DNA of 64,000 bases from Burkholderia cenocepacia (GTDB lineage Bacteria > Pseudomonadota > Gammaproteobacteria > Burkholderiales > Burkholderiaceae): contig NZ_CP060040.1 in NCBI RefSeq assembly GCF_014211915.1, positions 1,426,001 to 1,490,000 of the forward strand, read 5' to 3'. This document shows positions 1 through 9,464 of this stretch, piece after piece (positions within the stretch are counted from its first letter, which is position 1; each line of letters begins with the position of its first letter). A program made the translations under genes and the position numbers. The notes beneath the pieces are model-generated. The model was not told where the DNA came from and did not search any database. It saw only the letters and a program-made list of their open reading frames with translations.

Positions 1-205
1 CATGCGAAAACGCATCACGCTAACCGGCGCGAATCAGGGTGCACGTAGGGAGTTGCTGCGGAAATACTGCTGCGCGCACCGTTTGCCCGGGAGACAAACG
101 GCGGCTTCGATGAGGCGCGGACGTCGGTCGCTCAGGCGGAAATTTCGTTCGAAGATCGACTACTGCAGGCGTCCAAGGCGGCGGCCCCAAGAGTGAAGAT
201 GGCGG

Positions 206-235
206 ATTCTATGGACCGCGCGAAAGTGAAGTCAA
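206..235 (-). promoter_or_regulatory. Strong sigma-70 promoter with AT-rich upstream element, firing leftwards
   Basis: Read on the minus strand, a TTGACT -35 box (235-230) and a TAGAAT -10 box (211-206) are separated by 18 bp. An AT-rich tract lies just upstream at about 268-247, where an UP element would be. Such promoters typically drive rRNA or tRNA operons, but no RNA gene is visible in the roughly 200 bases left before the window edge. The expected start is near 199, so the transcript leaves the window. Confidence 0.55.
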
Positions 236-475
236 CCCCTCCAAACCCCATTTTTCGAAATAAATTTCCCGCCTGACGCGACTGAAAGATTTGCCCTTGA
301 AATAACGTTCTGAAACCTTTCAGCACCGTCGTCACGCCACCCCGCGCCGATGCGTGCGAGCAACGGTCCGCCACGCTGCCGCACCTGCCTTTTCACGCTC
401 GCCGGGCAGACGTGCGGCGGCTCCGCTCCGCTGCGACGCGCCCACCACACAGCGCATTTTTCGTGCGTTTTTTAC

Positions 476-505
476 TTGCGCCGCAGCAAAAGTCGCGACT
501 ACAAT
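476..505 (+). promoter_or_regulatory. Possible sigma-70 promoter
   Basis: A TACAAT -10 box (500-505) lies 18 bp after a weak TTGCGC -35 box (476-481). It would start a leader of about 270 nt ahead of the small ORF at 784. The -35 match is poor, so the call is tentative. Confidence 0.3.
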
Positions 506-783
506 CCGCCCCAATTCATCACGGGAGTCCCTCCGTGGACACATGCTCTAGTTGCAGTTCGATGCCGGTCCAGGCCGGCCACGCCATCGCGAGATAGCAG
601 CCAGACGCATGTCTTTCGCCGCTAACTCGCATTCGTCGGGTTAGCGCGCCTCATCCGGGCCGGCCATCGCCGGTTCGTCAGTCGCACGCTCCGTTATGTT
701 CCATCCTCCGATCGCAGGCCGCGTCACGCACCCGCGCTCGATCACGTCGCCCGGCGTTCGCCGGACGGAAGGGAGGCAGCGTC
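506..783 (+). other. Gene-free leader region with a hairpin
   Basis: No convincing reading frame lies here. A 7-bp inverted repeat (CGCTAAC at 620-626, GTTAGCG at 640-646) can form a hairpin with a 13-nt loop. I compared the stretch by eye with riboswitch classes I know and recognised none. If the promoter at 476-505 is real, this is a long 5' leader for the small membrane ORF that follows. Confidence 0.3.
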
Positions 784-1050
784 ATGTTCTTTCCATCGTT
801 CGCGGTCAGACTCAAGCGCGTCGTGCACGTCGCGTGCGACTGCTCGTCTTCCGGCCGCTCGCCGCTCGCCCGCGCATTCGGCCACTGGCGCGGCGTGGCT
901 CTCGCCCACGTGCCGGCCGCACCCCGCCCGCTCGATTGCGTGCTGATCGCCGCGACGGCGGCCGCGGTCGCGCTTGCCGCGCTGCTGTGCTCGGTCGCGC
1001 CCCACGTCGGCTTCGCGCAGGTATGGCGCGTCGGCGGCTGGCTGCCGTAA
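784..1050 (+). CDS. Small putative single-pass membrane protein
   Basis: This 88-residue frame is not a family I recognise. Support comes from a purine-rich GGGAGG ribosome-binding site seven bases before the ATG, and from a hydrophobic stretch at about residues 50-70 that could span the membrane. The N-terminal half is basic with two cysteines. It ends 90 bases before the porin gene on the same strand. High GC produces many spurious frames and antisense frames of similar size overlap it, so the gene remains uncertain. Confidence 0.4.
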   Translation: MFFPSFAVRLKRVVHVACDCSSSGRSPLARAFGHWRGVALAHVPAAPRPLDCVLIAATAAAVALAALLCSVAPHVGFAQVWRVGGWLP

Positions 1051-1140
1051 GTCCTTCTCCGTGCAGGCCGTCTCGCCATGCGGCCCGCATCACGTTCCCG
1101 TTTCTTCAGCCTAACTAATCAAACTGCCAACGGAACCCGA

Positions 1141-2622
1141 ATGAAGCAACTCTCTTCCGTCCCGCGCAAGCTTCGCGTCGATGCGCTCGCCGCGCTGCTG
1201 CTGTCGCTCGCCGCCGCTTCCGCATTCGCGCAAGCGTCGGCTCCCGCCACCGAACCGGCGGCCGGCAAGAACGATGCCGCCGCCCCCGCCCAACCGGCCG
1301 CCGATGCTGCCGCGCCCGCTCCCACCGGCTTGTGGGAACGGTCGAACCTGCTCGGCAACATGGGCGGCCTGCGCGACGTGCTCGACGAACACGGCGTCAC
1401 GCTGAGCCTGCAGGAAACCAGCGAGTACCTGTACAACACGTCCGGCGGCACAGGGCGCGGCGGTGCGTACCAGGGGCTCACGCAATTCGGTTTCGACGTC
1501 GACACCGGCAAGGCGATCGGCCTGCCGGGCGGCACGTTCAACGTGTCGGGGCTGCAGATCCACGGCACCAATCTCACGCAGCGCTACCTGCAGACGCTGC
1601 AGACCGCGACCGGCATCGAGGCCAATTCGACCACGCGCCTGTGGGAGCTCTGGTACCAGCAGTCGCTGCTCGACGGCAAGGTCGACGTGAAAGTCGGCCA
1701 GCAGAGCGTCGACCAGGAATTCATGGTGAGCCAGAACGCGACAACGTTCATGAACGCGACGTTCGGCTGGCCCGTGCTGCCGTCCACCGATCTGCCGTCC
1801 GGCGGCCCTGCGTATCCGCTGTCGTCGCTCGGCGTGCGGCTGCGCGTGAAGCCGGCCGACGCGTGGACCGCGATGGTCGGCGTGTTCGACGGCAACCCGG
1901 CCGGCCGCAGCGACGGCGACGCGCAGGTGCTGAACGCGCACGGCACCAATTTCAACCTGCGCAGCGGCGCATTCGTGATCGGCGAAGTGCAGTACGCGCT
2001 GAACGCGCCGCCGGCCGACCCGAAGGCCCCGCAGCCGGCCGACCTGCCCGGCACCTACAAGCTCGGCTTCTGGTATCACTCGCAGCACGCGAACGATCCG
2101 CGCTACGGCACCGACAGGTTGTCGCTCGCCGATCCGGCCAGCAACGGCACGCCCGCCACGCATCGCGGCAACTACGGGTTCTATGCAGTCGCGGACCAGA
2201 TGGTGTGGCGGCCGTCCGCCGACAGCCCGCGCTCGGTCGGCGTGTTCGCGCGCGTGATGGGCTCGCCGGGCGACCGCAATCTCGTCGATTTCGCGGCCAA
2301 CGCGGGCGTGACGCTGAAGGCCCCGTTCGTCGGGCGCGACAACGACGTCGCCGGCATCGCGGTCGGCTACGCGAAGATCGGTTCGCATGCGCGCGGCCTC
2401 GACGGCGACACCGGCGCGTACACGACGCCCGGCTATCCGGTGCGCCGCGCGGAGACGGTCATCGAGGCGACCTACCAGTACCAGATCGCGCCGTGGTGGC
2501 AGGTGCAGGCCGACCTGCAGCACTTCTTCCGTCCGGGCGGCGGCATCCCGAACCCGAACGCAGCCGGCGCGCGCATCGGCGACGAAACGGTGGTCGGCGT
2601 GCGCACGACGATCACGTTCTGA
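1141..2622 (+). CDS. OprB-family carbohydrate porin
   Basis: A 493-residue outer-membrane beta-barrel protein for passive uptake of sugars. The first 30 residues form a classic signal peptide ending AFA before QAS. An Ala/Pro-rich linker (about 31-60) follows, then an OprB-type domain beginning near the motif GLRDVLDEHGV. The chain ends in phenylalanine (TTITF), the usual outer-membrane assembly signal. The frame is open upstream to 1078, but the ATG at 1141 directly precedes the signal peptide. It converges on the trehalase gene, which suggests but does not prove disaccharide transport. The exact substrate cannot be read from sequence. Confidence 0.9.
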   Translation: MKQLSSVPRKLRVDALAALLLSLAAASAFAQASAPATEPAAGKNDAAAPAQPAADAAAPAPTGLWERSNLLGNMGGLRDVLDEHGVTLSLQETSEYLYNTSGGTGRGGAYQGLTQFGFDVDTGKAIGLPGGTFNVSGLQIHGTNLTQRYLQTLQTATGIEANSTTRLWELWYQQSLLDGKVDVKVGQQSVDQEFMVSQNATTFMNATFGWPVLPSTDLPSGGPAYPLSSLGVRLRVKPADAWTAMVGVFDGNPAGRSDGDAQVLNAHGTNFNLRSGAFVIGEVQYALNAPPADPKAPQPADLPGTYKLGFWYHSQHANDPRYGTDRLSLADPASNGTPATHRGNYGFYAVADQMVWRPSADSPRSVGVFARVMGSPGDRNLVDFAANAGVTLKAPFVGRDNDVAGIAVGYAKIGSHARGLDGDTGAYTTPGYPVRRAETVIEATYQYQIAPWWQVQADLQHFFRPGGGIPNPNAAGARIGDETVVGVRTTITF

Positions 2623-2642
2623 TGCCAGCCGCGTAAAGACGC

Positions 2643-2676
2643 GGGCCGGACGGTCGCTTGCGCGACGGTCCGGCCC
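2643..2676. terminator. Hairpin between convergent porin and trehalase genes
   Basis: A long GC-rich inverted repeat (GGGCCGGAC at 2643-2651, GTCCGGCCC at 2668-2676, with further pairing inward) lies 20 bp after the porin stop. There is no strong T-run on either side, so it may stall or stabilise transcripts from both directions rather than act as a textbook terminator. Confidence 0.5.
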
Positions 2677-2746
2677 ATGCGGTGGCTTGCCGTGCGGGCA
2701 CGCGGCCCGTGGCGCGCCTTACGCGCCGTGCATTATTCGCCGCCCA

Positions 2747-4465
2747 TTACTCGCCGTACAGCCCGAGCAGTTTCAGCGTGACGCCGTTGGTCCAGCCGAA
2801 ACCGTCCTGCAACGGATATTCCCCGCCTCCACCGCCGCCCGTGCCGGTGCCCTCGACCACGTACTTCTCGACGAGCTTGCCTTCGGTCGCATACACATGC
2901 TTCACGTCGGACAGGAAACGCGTGCCGATGTCCTTCGCGAGCGCCGGTTCGCCGTAACGGCGCAGCCCGTCGATCGCGATCCATTGCAGCGGCGCCCAGC
3001 CGTTCGGCGCATCCCATTGCTGGCCCGTGTTCTCGGTCGTCGTCGCGAGGCCGCCCGGCTGCAGCAGCGTCTTGCGCACTTCGCGCGCGGTCGCCTTCGC
3101 ACGCTCCGGCCACGCGACGCCCGCGAACAGCGGATACAGCGCGGCCGCCGTCACGCCATCGCGCGGCTTGCGCAACTGCCAGTCGTAGTCGCCGTAATAG
3201 CCGCGACGGTTCCACAGGTAATGATTGATCGCGGCCGCACGCTTGCCCGCGCGCGCTGAAAAATCGGCCACGCACGCGATGTCGCGCGTCACCGCACAGC
3301 CCTTCACGATCGTCGTCTCGAGATGGAACATCAGGCTGTTCAGGTCGACCGGCACGATCGACGTCGTACGGATCGTCGCGAGCGTCTTGCCGTCGCCGAA
3401 CCAGCGCGAGCTGTAGTCCCAGCCGCTTTCGGCGCCCGCGCGCAGGTCGCGGTACACCTCGTTCGCGGGACGGGACGGCACCGACTTCGCGGTCGTCACG
3501 TCCTCGAGATACGACTCGTCGCGCGGCGTGTCGCGCGCATCCCAGTAGCGGTTCAGCACGGCGCCGTCGGGCATCGCGACCACGTTGCGCGCCGCCTGCC
3601 CGCGCGGCGTCGTGGTTTCGCCCTGCATCCAGTACGCATGCTCCTTGCGCAGCGCCGGCAGGTATTTCTGGTAGACCTTGTCGCCTTCGACTTGCGCGGC
3701 GAGCGTGACCATGTACGCGAAGAACGGCGGCTGCGAGCGGCTCGCGTAGTACGTGCGGTTGCCATTGGGAATGTGCCCGACCGTATCGATCAGGTAGGCG
3801 AAGTTGTCAAGCATGTCGTCGACGAGATCCTCGCGCCCCGACACCTGCAGCCCGAGCATCGTGAAATAGGTATCCCAGTAGTAGCCTTCGCGGAAGCGAC
3901 CGCCCGGCACGACGTACGGCTTCGGCAGCGGAATCAGCGAACTGTACGGCGGCGCCATGGTGCTTGTGCGCGTGAGCTGCGGCCACAGCCAGTCGATGTG
4001 CTCGCGCAGCGTCTGGTTCGGCGGCGGCGTCACGCCGCCTACCGGAGGCGGCGTGAAATGCTGGTCGACGAACGCCTTCAGCGAGAAGCCCGGCTGCGAT
4101 TTCTGTTGCTGATACAACTGCACGATCGTCGCGGGATCGGTATCGGGCGTGGCGTCGACGAAGGTCTTCTGGTCGGGATAGAGCTGCGCGGTCTGCACCG
4201 CGACGAACAGGTCGCCGTAGAGCTGGCTCGGTGGTGGCAACAGCGTGCCCGACGCGGGAGCCGGCGCGGCTGCGGTGGTGGCCGGCAGCGCGGACTGGCT
4301 GGCCGCTTGCGCGGCGGCCTGGTTCGCATTGTCGGCCTGCGCGGCGCAGCCGGCGACGGCGAGATAGGCGATGGCCAGTGCGGCGGCCCAGCGCAGACGC
4401 GGCGCGGGCGGTGACCGACGCGACGGGAAGCGAGATGCAAGCGGTGCGGCACGACGTGACGTCAT
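2747..4465 (-). CDS. treA: Exported trehalase (GH37)
   Basis: A 572-residue alpha,alpha-trehalase that hydrolyses trehalose to two glucoses outside the cytoplasm. Both family signatures are present: [15 protein letters not shown] near residue 186 and [10 protein letters not shown] near residue 482. A glycine-rich [15 protein letters not shown] loop precedes the C-terminal domain, as in TreA. The N-terminus is basic, then hydrophobic, ending VAGC, so a lipoprotein or cleaved export signal is likely. The frame is open to 4708, but the ATG at 4465 has an AGGAGGGG ribosome-binding site seven bases upstream. It is convergent with the porin gene. A trehalase rather than another GH37 enzyme is nearly certain. 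Confidence 0.95.
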   Translation of the reverse strand: MTSRRAAPLASRFPSRRSPPAPRLRWAAALAIAYLAVAGCAAQADNANQAAAQAASQSALPATTAAAPAPASGTLLPPPSQLYGDLFVAVQTAQLYPDQKTFVDATPDTDPATIVQLYQQQKSQPGFSLKAFVDQHFTPPPVGGVTPPPNQTLREHIDWLWPQLTRTSTMAPPYSSLIPLPKPYVVPGGRFREGYYWDTYFTMLGLQVSGREDLVDDMLDNFAYLIDTVGHIPNGNRTYYASRSQPPFFAYMVTLAAQVEGDKVYQKYLPALRKEHAYWMQGETTTPRGQAARNVVAMPDGAVLNRYWDARDTPRDESYLEDVTTAKSVPSRPANEVYRDLRAGAESGWDYSSRWFGDGKTLATIRTTSIVPVDLNSLMFHLETTIVKGCAVTRDIACVADFSARAGKRAAAINHYLWNRRGYYGDYDWQLRKPRDGVTAAALYPLFAGVAWPERAKATAREVRKTLLQPGGLATTTENTGQQWDAPNGWAPLQWIAIDGLRRYGEPALAKDIGTRFLSDVKHVYATEGKLVEKYVVEGTGTGGGGGGEYPLQDGFGWTNGVTLKLLGLYGE

Positions 4466-4601
4466 GGCGTGTCCCCTCCTTTCGTTGGTGAGTGGATCGG
4501 CACGAGGTCTCGTTCGCGCGCGCGTTCGTCTCGATGGCCTTCGATCGATACGCGTCATGTTGTGGTGCGAGTGGGTCCGACTGTCGCACGAAACATGCAT
4601 G

Positions 4602-5231
4602 TCAAGCAAGTTTCGATTCGCGCGACTCCCGGAGATAACCGCGCACCGCCCGCCACGCACGCGCTTCGAGCGCGTTCGCATCGGTTTCGCCGCGCGCGCC
4701 CGCCGCATCGACGATGCCTTTCACGATCGCGAGCAGATCGTGCGCGACCACGTCGGGCGCGGCGACGCGCGGCGCATCGCGCAACCGGAGCGCATGCAGC
4801 AAGGTTGCGTGGATGCGATCCGCGACCCGCTCGGTGCGCGCACCGAGCGGCAACCGCGCCTCTTCGAAATCGATCAGCCGCGCGAGCACCGGCCGGCGCA
4901 TCTGGTGCGCGACGGCCCCGCGCACCAGCGCGCGCAGCACGTCGTCGCAGGACGACAGCGCGGCCGCCCGGTCGACGTCGTCGAGCAGATGCGCACTCTC
5001 GCGCTCGACGAGCGCGGCCGTCAGCGCATCGCGGTTCGGGAAGTATTGATAGAGCGAGCCGATGCTCACGCCGGCCAGCGCCGCGACCGCGTTCGTCGTG
5101 TAACCGGCGAAGCCGTCGCGCTCCAGAATGCGGGCGGCCGCCTCGACGATCGCATCGACGGTGGCCACCGAGCGGCGCTGGCGCGGCGCCTTGCGCGGCG
5201 AAAGCGGCATGCGCGAAGACGAGTCGGACAT
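4602..5231 (-). CDS. TetR-family transcriptional regulator
   Basis: A 209-residue repressor with an N-terminal TetR helix-turn-helix at about residues 20-62, including the typical [17 protein letters not shown] recognition region. The C-terminal part is an all-alpha ligand domain. An alternative start lies five codons upstream at 5246. It diverges from the MFS exporter at 5632, with an inverted repeat at its own promoter. This arrangement usually means the repressor controls the exporter and itself. The inducing ligand is unknown. Confidence 0.9.
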   Translation of the reverse strand: MSDSSSRMPLSPRKAPRQRRSVATVDAIVEAAARILERDGFAGYTTNAVAALAGVSIGSLYQYFPNRDALTAALVERESAHLLDDVDRAAALSSCDDVLRALVRGAVAHQMRRPVLARLIDFEEARLPLGARTERVADRIHATLLHALRLRDAPRVAAPDVVAHDLLAIVKGIVDAAGARGETDANALEARAWRAVRGYLRESRESKLA

Positions 5232-5257
5232 GGTGGAAAGGTGCATTCCCTCGAATA

Positions 5258-5271
5258 TGAGCAGGCGCTCA
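5258..5271. promoter_or_regulatory. Candidate TetR operator
   Basis: An inverted repeat of TGAGC and GCTCA around a 4-bp centre lies directly upstream of the tetR start. An adjacent 15-mer, CGCTCACATTTTAGG (5266-5280), recurs with two mismatches as CGGTCACATTTTGGG (5613-5627) just before the exporter start. Sharing a motif across both promoters supports co-regulation by the TetR protein. Confidence 0.45.
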
Positions 5272-5631
5272 CATTTTAGGAACGCACCGCCACGCCGTCA
5301 AAAGGTATCGACATGACCGCACCGGCTTCAACGCCGCTCGCCGTGTTCGCGCACGCTCACCACCGAGACCGACGAGTGGCCGGCGCGCCGCGCAACGCGT
5401 CGATCCACGGTCGCCGCGCCGACATCCTGGCGCCGCCCCGGAAAGCGCGCACACGTTCCGCCACGGCAACGGCGTGCGATTCGTCGGCCACGTGGAGGCA
5501 ACACGCACGAGCAGCCCGTCGACCGCATGGGCGCAGTCGTACTTTCCGCACCGCCCGCCGGAAAGGACGACTGTTGCAACATGCGGAACAACTGTTGTCG
5601 TACGTGACGCAGCGGTCACATTTTGGGCATA

Positions 5632-7047
5632 ATGGCGTCTTTACCGCGCGCCCAGCCCATGTCGCCCGTCTTTCTAGCACCGCTCATCGTTGCCTGTGCG
5701 TTGTTCATGGAAAGCGTCGACGCGAACATCATCGTCACCGCCCTGCCTGCGATGGCGAGGGACTTCGGGCACAACCCCGTCACCCTGAACGTTGCGATCA
5801 CGGCCTACGTGGTCGGCCTCGGCGTGTTCATCCCGATCTGCGGCTGGCTCGCCGACCGCTTCAGCGCGCGCGCCGTGTTCCGCACGGCGATCGGCATCTT
5901 CGTCGTCGGTTCGCTGATGTGCGCGGCGTCCAACTCCCTCGGCGTGCTCACGTTCGCGCGCTTCATTCAGGGCGTCGGCGGCGCGATGATGGTGCCGGTC
6001 GGCCGCATCATCATCTTCCGCGCGGTGCCGCGCGCCGATCTCGTGCGCGCGATGAACTACCTCGCGATTCCCGCGCTGTTCGGGCCCACGGTCGGGCCGC
6101 TCGTCGGCGGCTTCATCACGACCTACCTGCACTGGCGGATGATCTTCTTCATCAACGTGCCGATCGGCATCTACGGGATCTACCTCGCGAGCAAGCACAT
6201 CGCGAACACGCACGAACCCGATCCGGGCCCGCTCGACTGGTTCGGCTTCCTGCTGTCGGCCAGCGGCGCCGCGCTGCTGCTGATGGGCCTCACGCTGATC
6301 GACGGTTCGCTCACGTCGCGCTCGAACGCCATCATCATGTGCGCGGCCGGCGCCGCGATGCTCGCGCTGTACGTGCCGTACGCGCGCCGCAAGGAGCGCC
6401 CGGTGCTCGACCTCAGTTTCCTGAAGATCCCGACGTACCACGCGAGCGTCGTCGGCGGGTCGCTGTTTCGCATCGGCCTCGGCGCGGTACCGTTCCTGCT
6501 GCCGCTCGCGTTGCAGGAAGGGCTCGGCATGAGCGCTTTCCATTCCGGCCTCATCACGTGCGCGTCCGCGCTCGGCGGCGCGGTCAGCCGCTCGACGGCC
6601 ACGCATACGCTGCGCCGCTTCGGCTTTCGCACGGTGCTGATCTACAACGCGGCATTCGCGGGCCTCGCGATCGCCGCCTACGGCGTGTTCCATCCCGGCA
6701 TGGCGACCTGGGCGATCTGGCTGATCGTGCTCGTCGGCGGCATCTTCCCCGCGCTGCAGTTCACGAGTTTGAATTCGATGATCTATGCGGACATTTCGCC
6801 GCGCGACGCAGGTCGCGCGACGAGCCTCGGCAGCGTCGTGCAGCAGATGTCGCTCGGCCTCGGCGTGACGGTGGCCGGCCTCGTGCTGCACGTGTCGCAC
6901 TGGCTCCAGGGCCATCAGGCGATGGTGTGGTCGGATTTCTGGCCCGCGTTCCTGGTGGTCGGGCTGTGCTCGTTCGCGTCGATTCCGATCACGCGGCGGC
7001 TGCCGCCGGGCGCCGGCGACGAAGTCGCGCGCGGCAAGCGGGCATAA
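5632..7047 (+). CDS. MFS drug exporter, DHA2 (EmrB/QacA) type
   Basis: A polytopic inner-membrane transporter of about 471 residues. The first helices carry the DHA2-like motif MESVDANIIVTALPAMARDF, followed by GWLADRFSAR, the conserved A-motif loop of the major facilitator superfamily. It probably exports a toxic organic compound using proton exchange. Starts are possible at 5623 (TTG), 5632 (ATG) or 5659 (ATG). The neighbouring divergent TetR regulator and shared promoter motif suggest substrate-induced expression. The substrate is not predictable. Confidence 0.9.
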   Translation: MASLPRAQPMSPVFLAPLIVACALFMESVDANIIVTALPAMARDFGHNPVTLNVAITAYVVGLGVFIPICGWLADRFSARAVFRTAIGIFVVGSLMCAASNSLGVLTFARFIQGVGGAMMVPVGRIIIFRAVPRADLVRAMNYLAIPALFGPTVGPLVGGFITTYLHWRMIFFINVPIGIYGIYLASKHIANTHEPDPGPLDWFGFLLSASGAALLLMGLTLIDGSLTSRSNAIIMCAAGAAMLALYVPYARRKERPVLDLSFLKIPTYHASVVGGSLFRIGLGAVPFLLPLALQEGLGMSAFHSGLITCASALGGAVSRSTATHTLRRFGFRTVLIYNAAFAGLAIAAYGVFHPGMATWAIWLIVLVGGIFPALQFTSLNSMIYADISPRDAGRATSLGSVVQQMSLGLGVTVAGLVLHVSHWLQGHQAMVWSDFWPAFLVVGLCSFASIPITRRLPPGAGDEVARGKRA

Positions 7048-7102
7048 GCGGCGCCGCCGCGACATGACCTGTCGCTCGGCGACGGACGAAAACCGGAAAA
7101 AC

Positions 7103-7158
7103 AAAAAAATTAGCGAACATCCACACGGGGCCGGTGCACAGCCGCGTGGATGTTCGCT
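7103..7158 (-). terminator. Intrinsic terminator on the minus strand
   Basis: A perfect 13-bp inverted repeat (AGCGAACATCCAC at 7112-7124, GTGGATGTTCGCT at 7146-7158) is followed on the minus strand by seven consecutive T residues (7109-7103). It is oriented to stop leftward transcription, yet the genes on both sides read rightwards. It therefore implies an unannotated minus-strand transcript. Confidence 0.75.
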
Positions 7159-7271
7159 CAGGGCTCCGGGTCTCCCGATGGGGGTTGAGAATCCCGGATT
7201 CGCTTCCTGCGTGCCATGGACATATGTGCGTCGGAAGCGGAATCGTTGCGCGCACTTGTCGTCGCGCCATG
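7103..7271 (-). ncRNA. Candidate small RNA ending at the minus-strand terminator
   Basis: The 355-bp gap between two rightward genes has a strong leftward terminator but no leftward reading frame that looks real. A TATAGT -10-like box (7283-7278) and a TTGACA (7310-7305) lie upstream on the minus strand, but their 21-bp spacing is too long, so the 5' end is uncertain. The predicted RNA of about 165 nt would contain a C-rich single-strand candidate (CTCAACCCCC) before the terminator stem. I do not recognise it as a known sRNA family. Confidence 0.35.
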
Positions 7272-7402
7272 AACTGCACTATAGGGAAACTTGCGCAACG
7301 CATCTGTCAACCATTGTCAGACGCGTGGCAGCCGCGCGTCGCACGCGCGCGCCGCTTTCGCGCTAAAGTGGTTCCCGATCGCCACCCTCGACCGTCCTGC
7401 CG

Positions 7403-8614
7403 ATGCTCACGCTCTCGCCCGCCTCTGCCCGCGCCCTGCATCTCGCCGCACAGGGCCTGCTCACGCCGCCCCGCCGCAAGGCGACCAAGGCCGACGTGCT
7501 CGACACGATCCGCCGGATGGCGCAGTTGCAGATCGACACCATCCACGTCGTCGCGCGCAGCCCGTATCTCGTGCTGTTCAGCCGCCTCGGCGATTTCTCG
7601 CCGCACTGGCTCGACGAACATCTCGCCGAGGCGCGCCTGTTCGAATACTGGTCGCATGAAGCGTGTTTCCTGCCGATCGAGCAGTTCGGGCTGATGCGCT
7701 ACAAGATGCTCGATCCGTCGGGGATGGGCTGGAAATATGCGGCCGAATGGCACGAGCAGAATCGTCCGGAGATCGAACGGCTGCTTGCGCGGATTCGCGA
7801 GGAAGGCCCGGTGCGGTCGGCCGATTTCGCGCGCGAGGACGGCGTGAAGGGCAACGGCTGGTGGGATCGCAAGCCCGAGAAGCGTCACCTGGAAGTGCTG
7901 TTCACGACGGGCGACCTGATGGTGTCGGAGCGTCGCAATTTCCAGCGCGTGTACGACGTGCGCGAACGCGTGCTACCCGACTGGGACGATACGCGCGACC
8001 TGCCGCCGCGCGAAGCCGTGCTGCCTGCGTTGCTCGACTATACGTGCCGGGCGCTCGGCGTCGTGCGTGCGGACTGGGTGGCCGACTACTATCGGCTGCC
8101 GCGCCGTTCGTACCGCGCGGAGCTGGAGCGGCTCGCGGATGCGGGCGACCTGATTCCGGTGCAGATCGACGACTGGAAGGAGCCGGCCTACGTGCACCGC
8201 TCGCTCGATGCGCTGCTGCCGGCCGCCGCGGCCGACACGCTGCGCTCGACGGTCACGACGCTGCTGTCGCCGTTCGATCCGGTCGTATGGGACCGGCGGC
8301 GCGCGTCAACGCTGTTCGGTTTCGATTACACGATCGAGTGCTATACGCCCGAGCACAAGCGGCGCTACGGCTATTTCTGCCTGCCCGTGCTGCATCGCGG
8401 CCGGCTGGTCGGCCGCGTCGATGCGAAAGCGCATCGCGCGCTCGGCACGTTCGAATTGAAGGCCGTGCACGTCGAGCCGGGCGTGCGCTTCGGCGCCGGG
8501 ATCGCGGCCGACGTCGCGAAGGCCGTGAAGAAACTCGCGGCGTGGCACGGCACGCCGGAGGTGACGGTCGCACACGCGCCGCCGGCCCTCGTGGAAGCAT
8601 TCACGCGCACCTGA
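7403..8614 (+). CDS. YcaQ/AlkX-type winged-helix DNA glycosylase
   Basis: A 403-residue protein of the HTH_42 family, whose E. coli member YcaQ unhooks interstrand DNA crosslinks. The length is close to the 410 residues of YcaQ. The catalytic QxQ motif is present as RMAQLQIDTIHVVARS near residues 36-52, followed by the conserved YLVLFSRLG. Three winged-helix modules make up the rest of the family fold. It converges on fabI with only 21 bases between, so it is a stand-alone gene. The precise lesion it removes is inferred from the family. Confidence 0.9.
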   Translation: MLTLSPASARALHLAAQGLLTPPRRKATKADVLDTIRRMAQLQIDTIHVVARSPYLVLFSRLGDFSPHWLDEHLAEARLFEYWSHEACFLPIEQFGLMRYKMLDPSGMGWKYAAEWHEQNRPEIERLLARIREEGPVRSADFAREDGVKGNGWWDRKPEKRHLEVLFTTGDLMVSERRNFQRVYDVRERVLPDWDDTRDLPPREAVLPALLDYTCRALGVVRADWVADYYRLPRRSYRAELERLADAGDLIPVQIDDWKEPAYVHRSLDALLPAAAADTLRSTVTTLLSPFDPVVWDRRRASTLFGFDYTIECYTPEHKRRYGYFCLPVLHRGRLVGRVDAKAHRALGTFELKAVHVEPGVRFGAGIAADVAKAVKKLAAWHGTPEVTVAHAPPALVEAFTRT

Positions 8615-8635
8615 ACGCCGCATTCCGCCGGTGCG

Positions 8636-9436
8636 TCAGGGCTCGTTCACGCTCATGACGGGCTTGCGCTGGCCCTGGCCGAGCACATGCATGCCAGCGT
8701 CGATATAGTGCGTGCCGCCCGTGATCGCCCGCGCGCCGTCGCCGGCAAGAAACGCGCAGAACGCCCCGACGTCGTCGATGTCCAGCGCGTGATGCAGCGG
8801 CGCCCGGCGTGCGGTGTCGTCGAGCAGCCGGCCGAAGTCCGGCAGGCCCGACGCCGCGCGCGTCGGCAGCACGCCCGGCGAAACCGCATTGACGCGAATG
8901 CCCGCGCCGCCGAGTTCGGCCGCCAGGTACCGCACGCTCGCTTCGAGCGCGGCCTTGACCGGCCCCATCACCCCGTAGTTCGCGACGACCTGCTCCGCGC
9001 CGAGATAGCTCATCGCCATCAGGCTCCCGCCGCGCGCCATCAGCGGCTCGGCGAGTCGCGCCATCCGGATGAACGAATGGCACGACGTATCCATCGCCAA
9101 CGAAAAGCCTTCCGGCGAACTGTCGACCACGCGGCCTTGCAGATCGGCCTTCGGTACATACGCCACCGAATGCAGCACGAAGTCGAGCGCGCCCCATTGC
9201 ACCGCGATCGCGTCGAACACCGCCGCCATCTGGTCGGGGCGCCCGACGTCGAGCGGCATCCGGATCGGCGCGTCGAGTTGCGCGAACAGCGGCTCGACGT
9301 GCGGCAAGGTCTTGTCCGACTGCCAGGTCACCGCGAGCGTGGCGCCCGCCCGGCAGAACGCGCGTGCACATCCCCACGCAATGCTCTGTTCATTCGCGAT
9401 GCCGACGACGAGCCCCCGCTTGTGTCGCAACGTCAT
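8636..9436 (-). CDS. fabI: Enoyl-[ACP] reductase, FabI type
   Basis: A 266-residue NADH-dependent reductase for the last step of fatty-acid elongation. The cofactor loop reads VGIANEQSIAWG, and the catalytic Tyr-x6-Lys is YGVMGPVK around residues 155-162, preceded by MSYLGAEQ. This spacing marks FabI rather than a FabG-like reductase. It is the last gene of the pta-ackA-phaC-like operon, 28 bases after its upstream neighbour. A housekeeping fabI normally exists elsewhere, so this is probably a second copy. Its role with acetate and polyester genes may be to spend NADH at low oxygen; that is inference. Confidence 0.88.
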   Translation of the reverse strand: MTLRHKRGLVVGIANEQSIAWGCARAFCRAGATLAVTWQSDKTLPHVEPLFAQLDAPIRMPLDVGRPDQMAAVFDAIAVQWGALDFVLHSVAYVPKADLQGRVVDSSPEGFSLAMDTSCHSFIRMARLAEPLMARGGSLMAMSYLGAEQVVANYGVMGPVKAALEASVRYLAAELGGAGIRVNAVSPGVLPTRAASGLPDFGRLLDDTARRAPLHHALDIDDVGAFCAFLAGDGARAITGGTHYIDAGMHVLGQGQRKPVMSVNEP

Positions 9437-9464
9437 GTCGCCTCCCTTGTCGATCCGCGTGGGC

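Noticed and set aside
506..783. Known riboswitch upstream of the 784 ORF
   Set aside because: No class-specific motif was recognised by eye.
1111..2523. 470-residue antisense frame over the porin gene
   Set aside because: It is a high-GC shadow of oprB with no recognisable domains.
5674..7104. 476-residue antisense frame over the MFS gene
   Set aside because: Arg/Ala/Asp-rich shadow with no domain.
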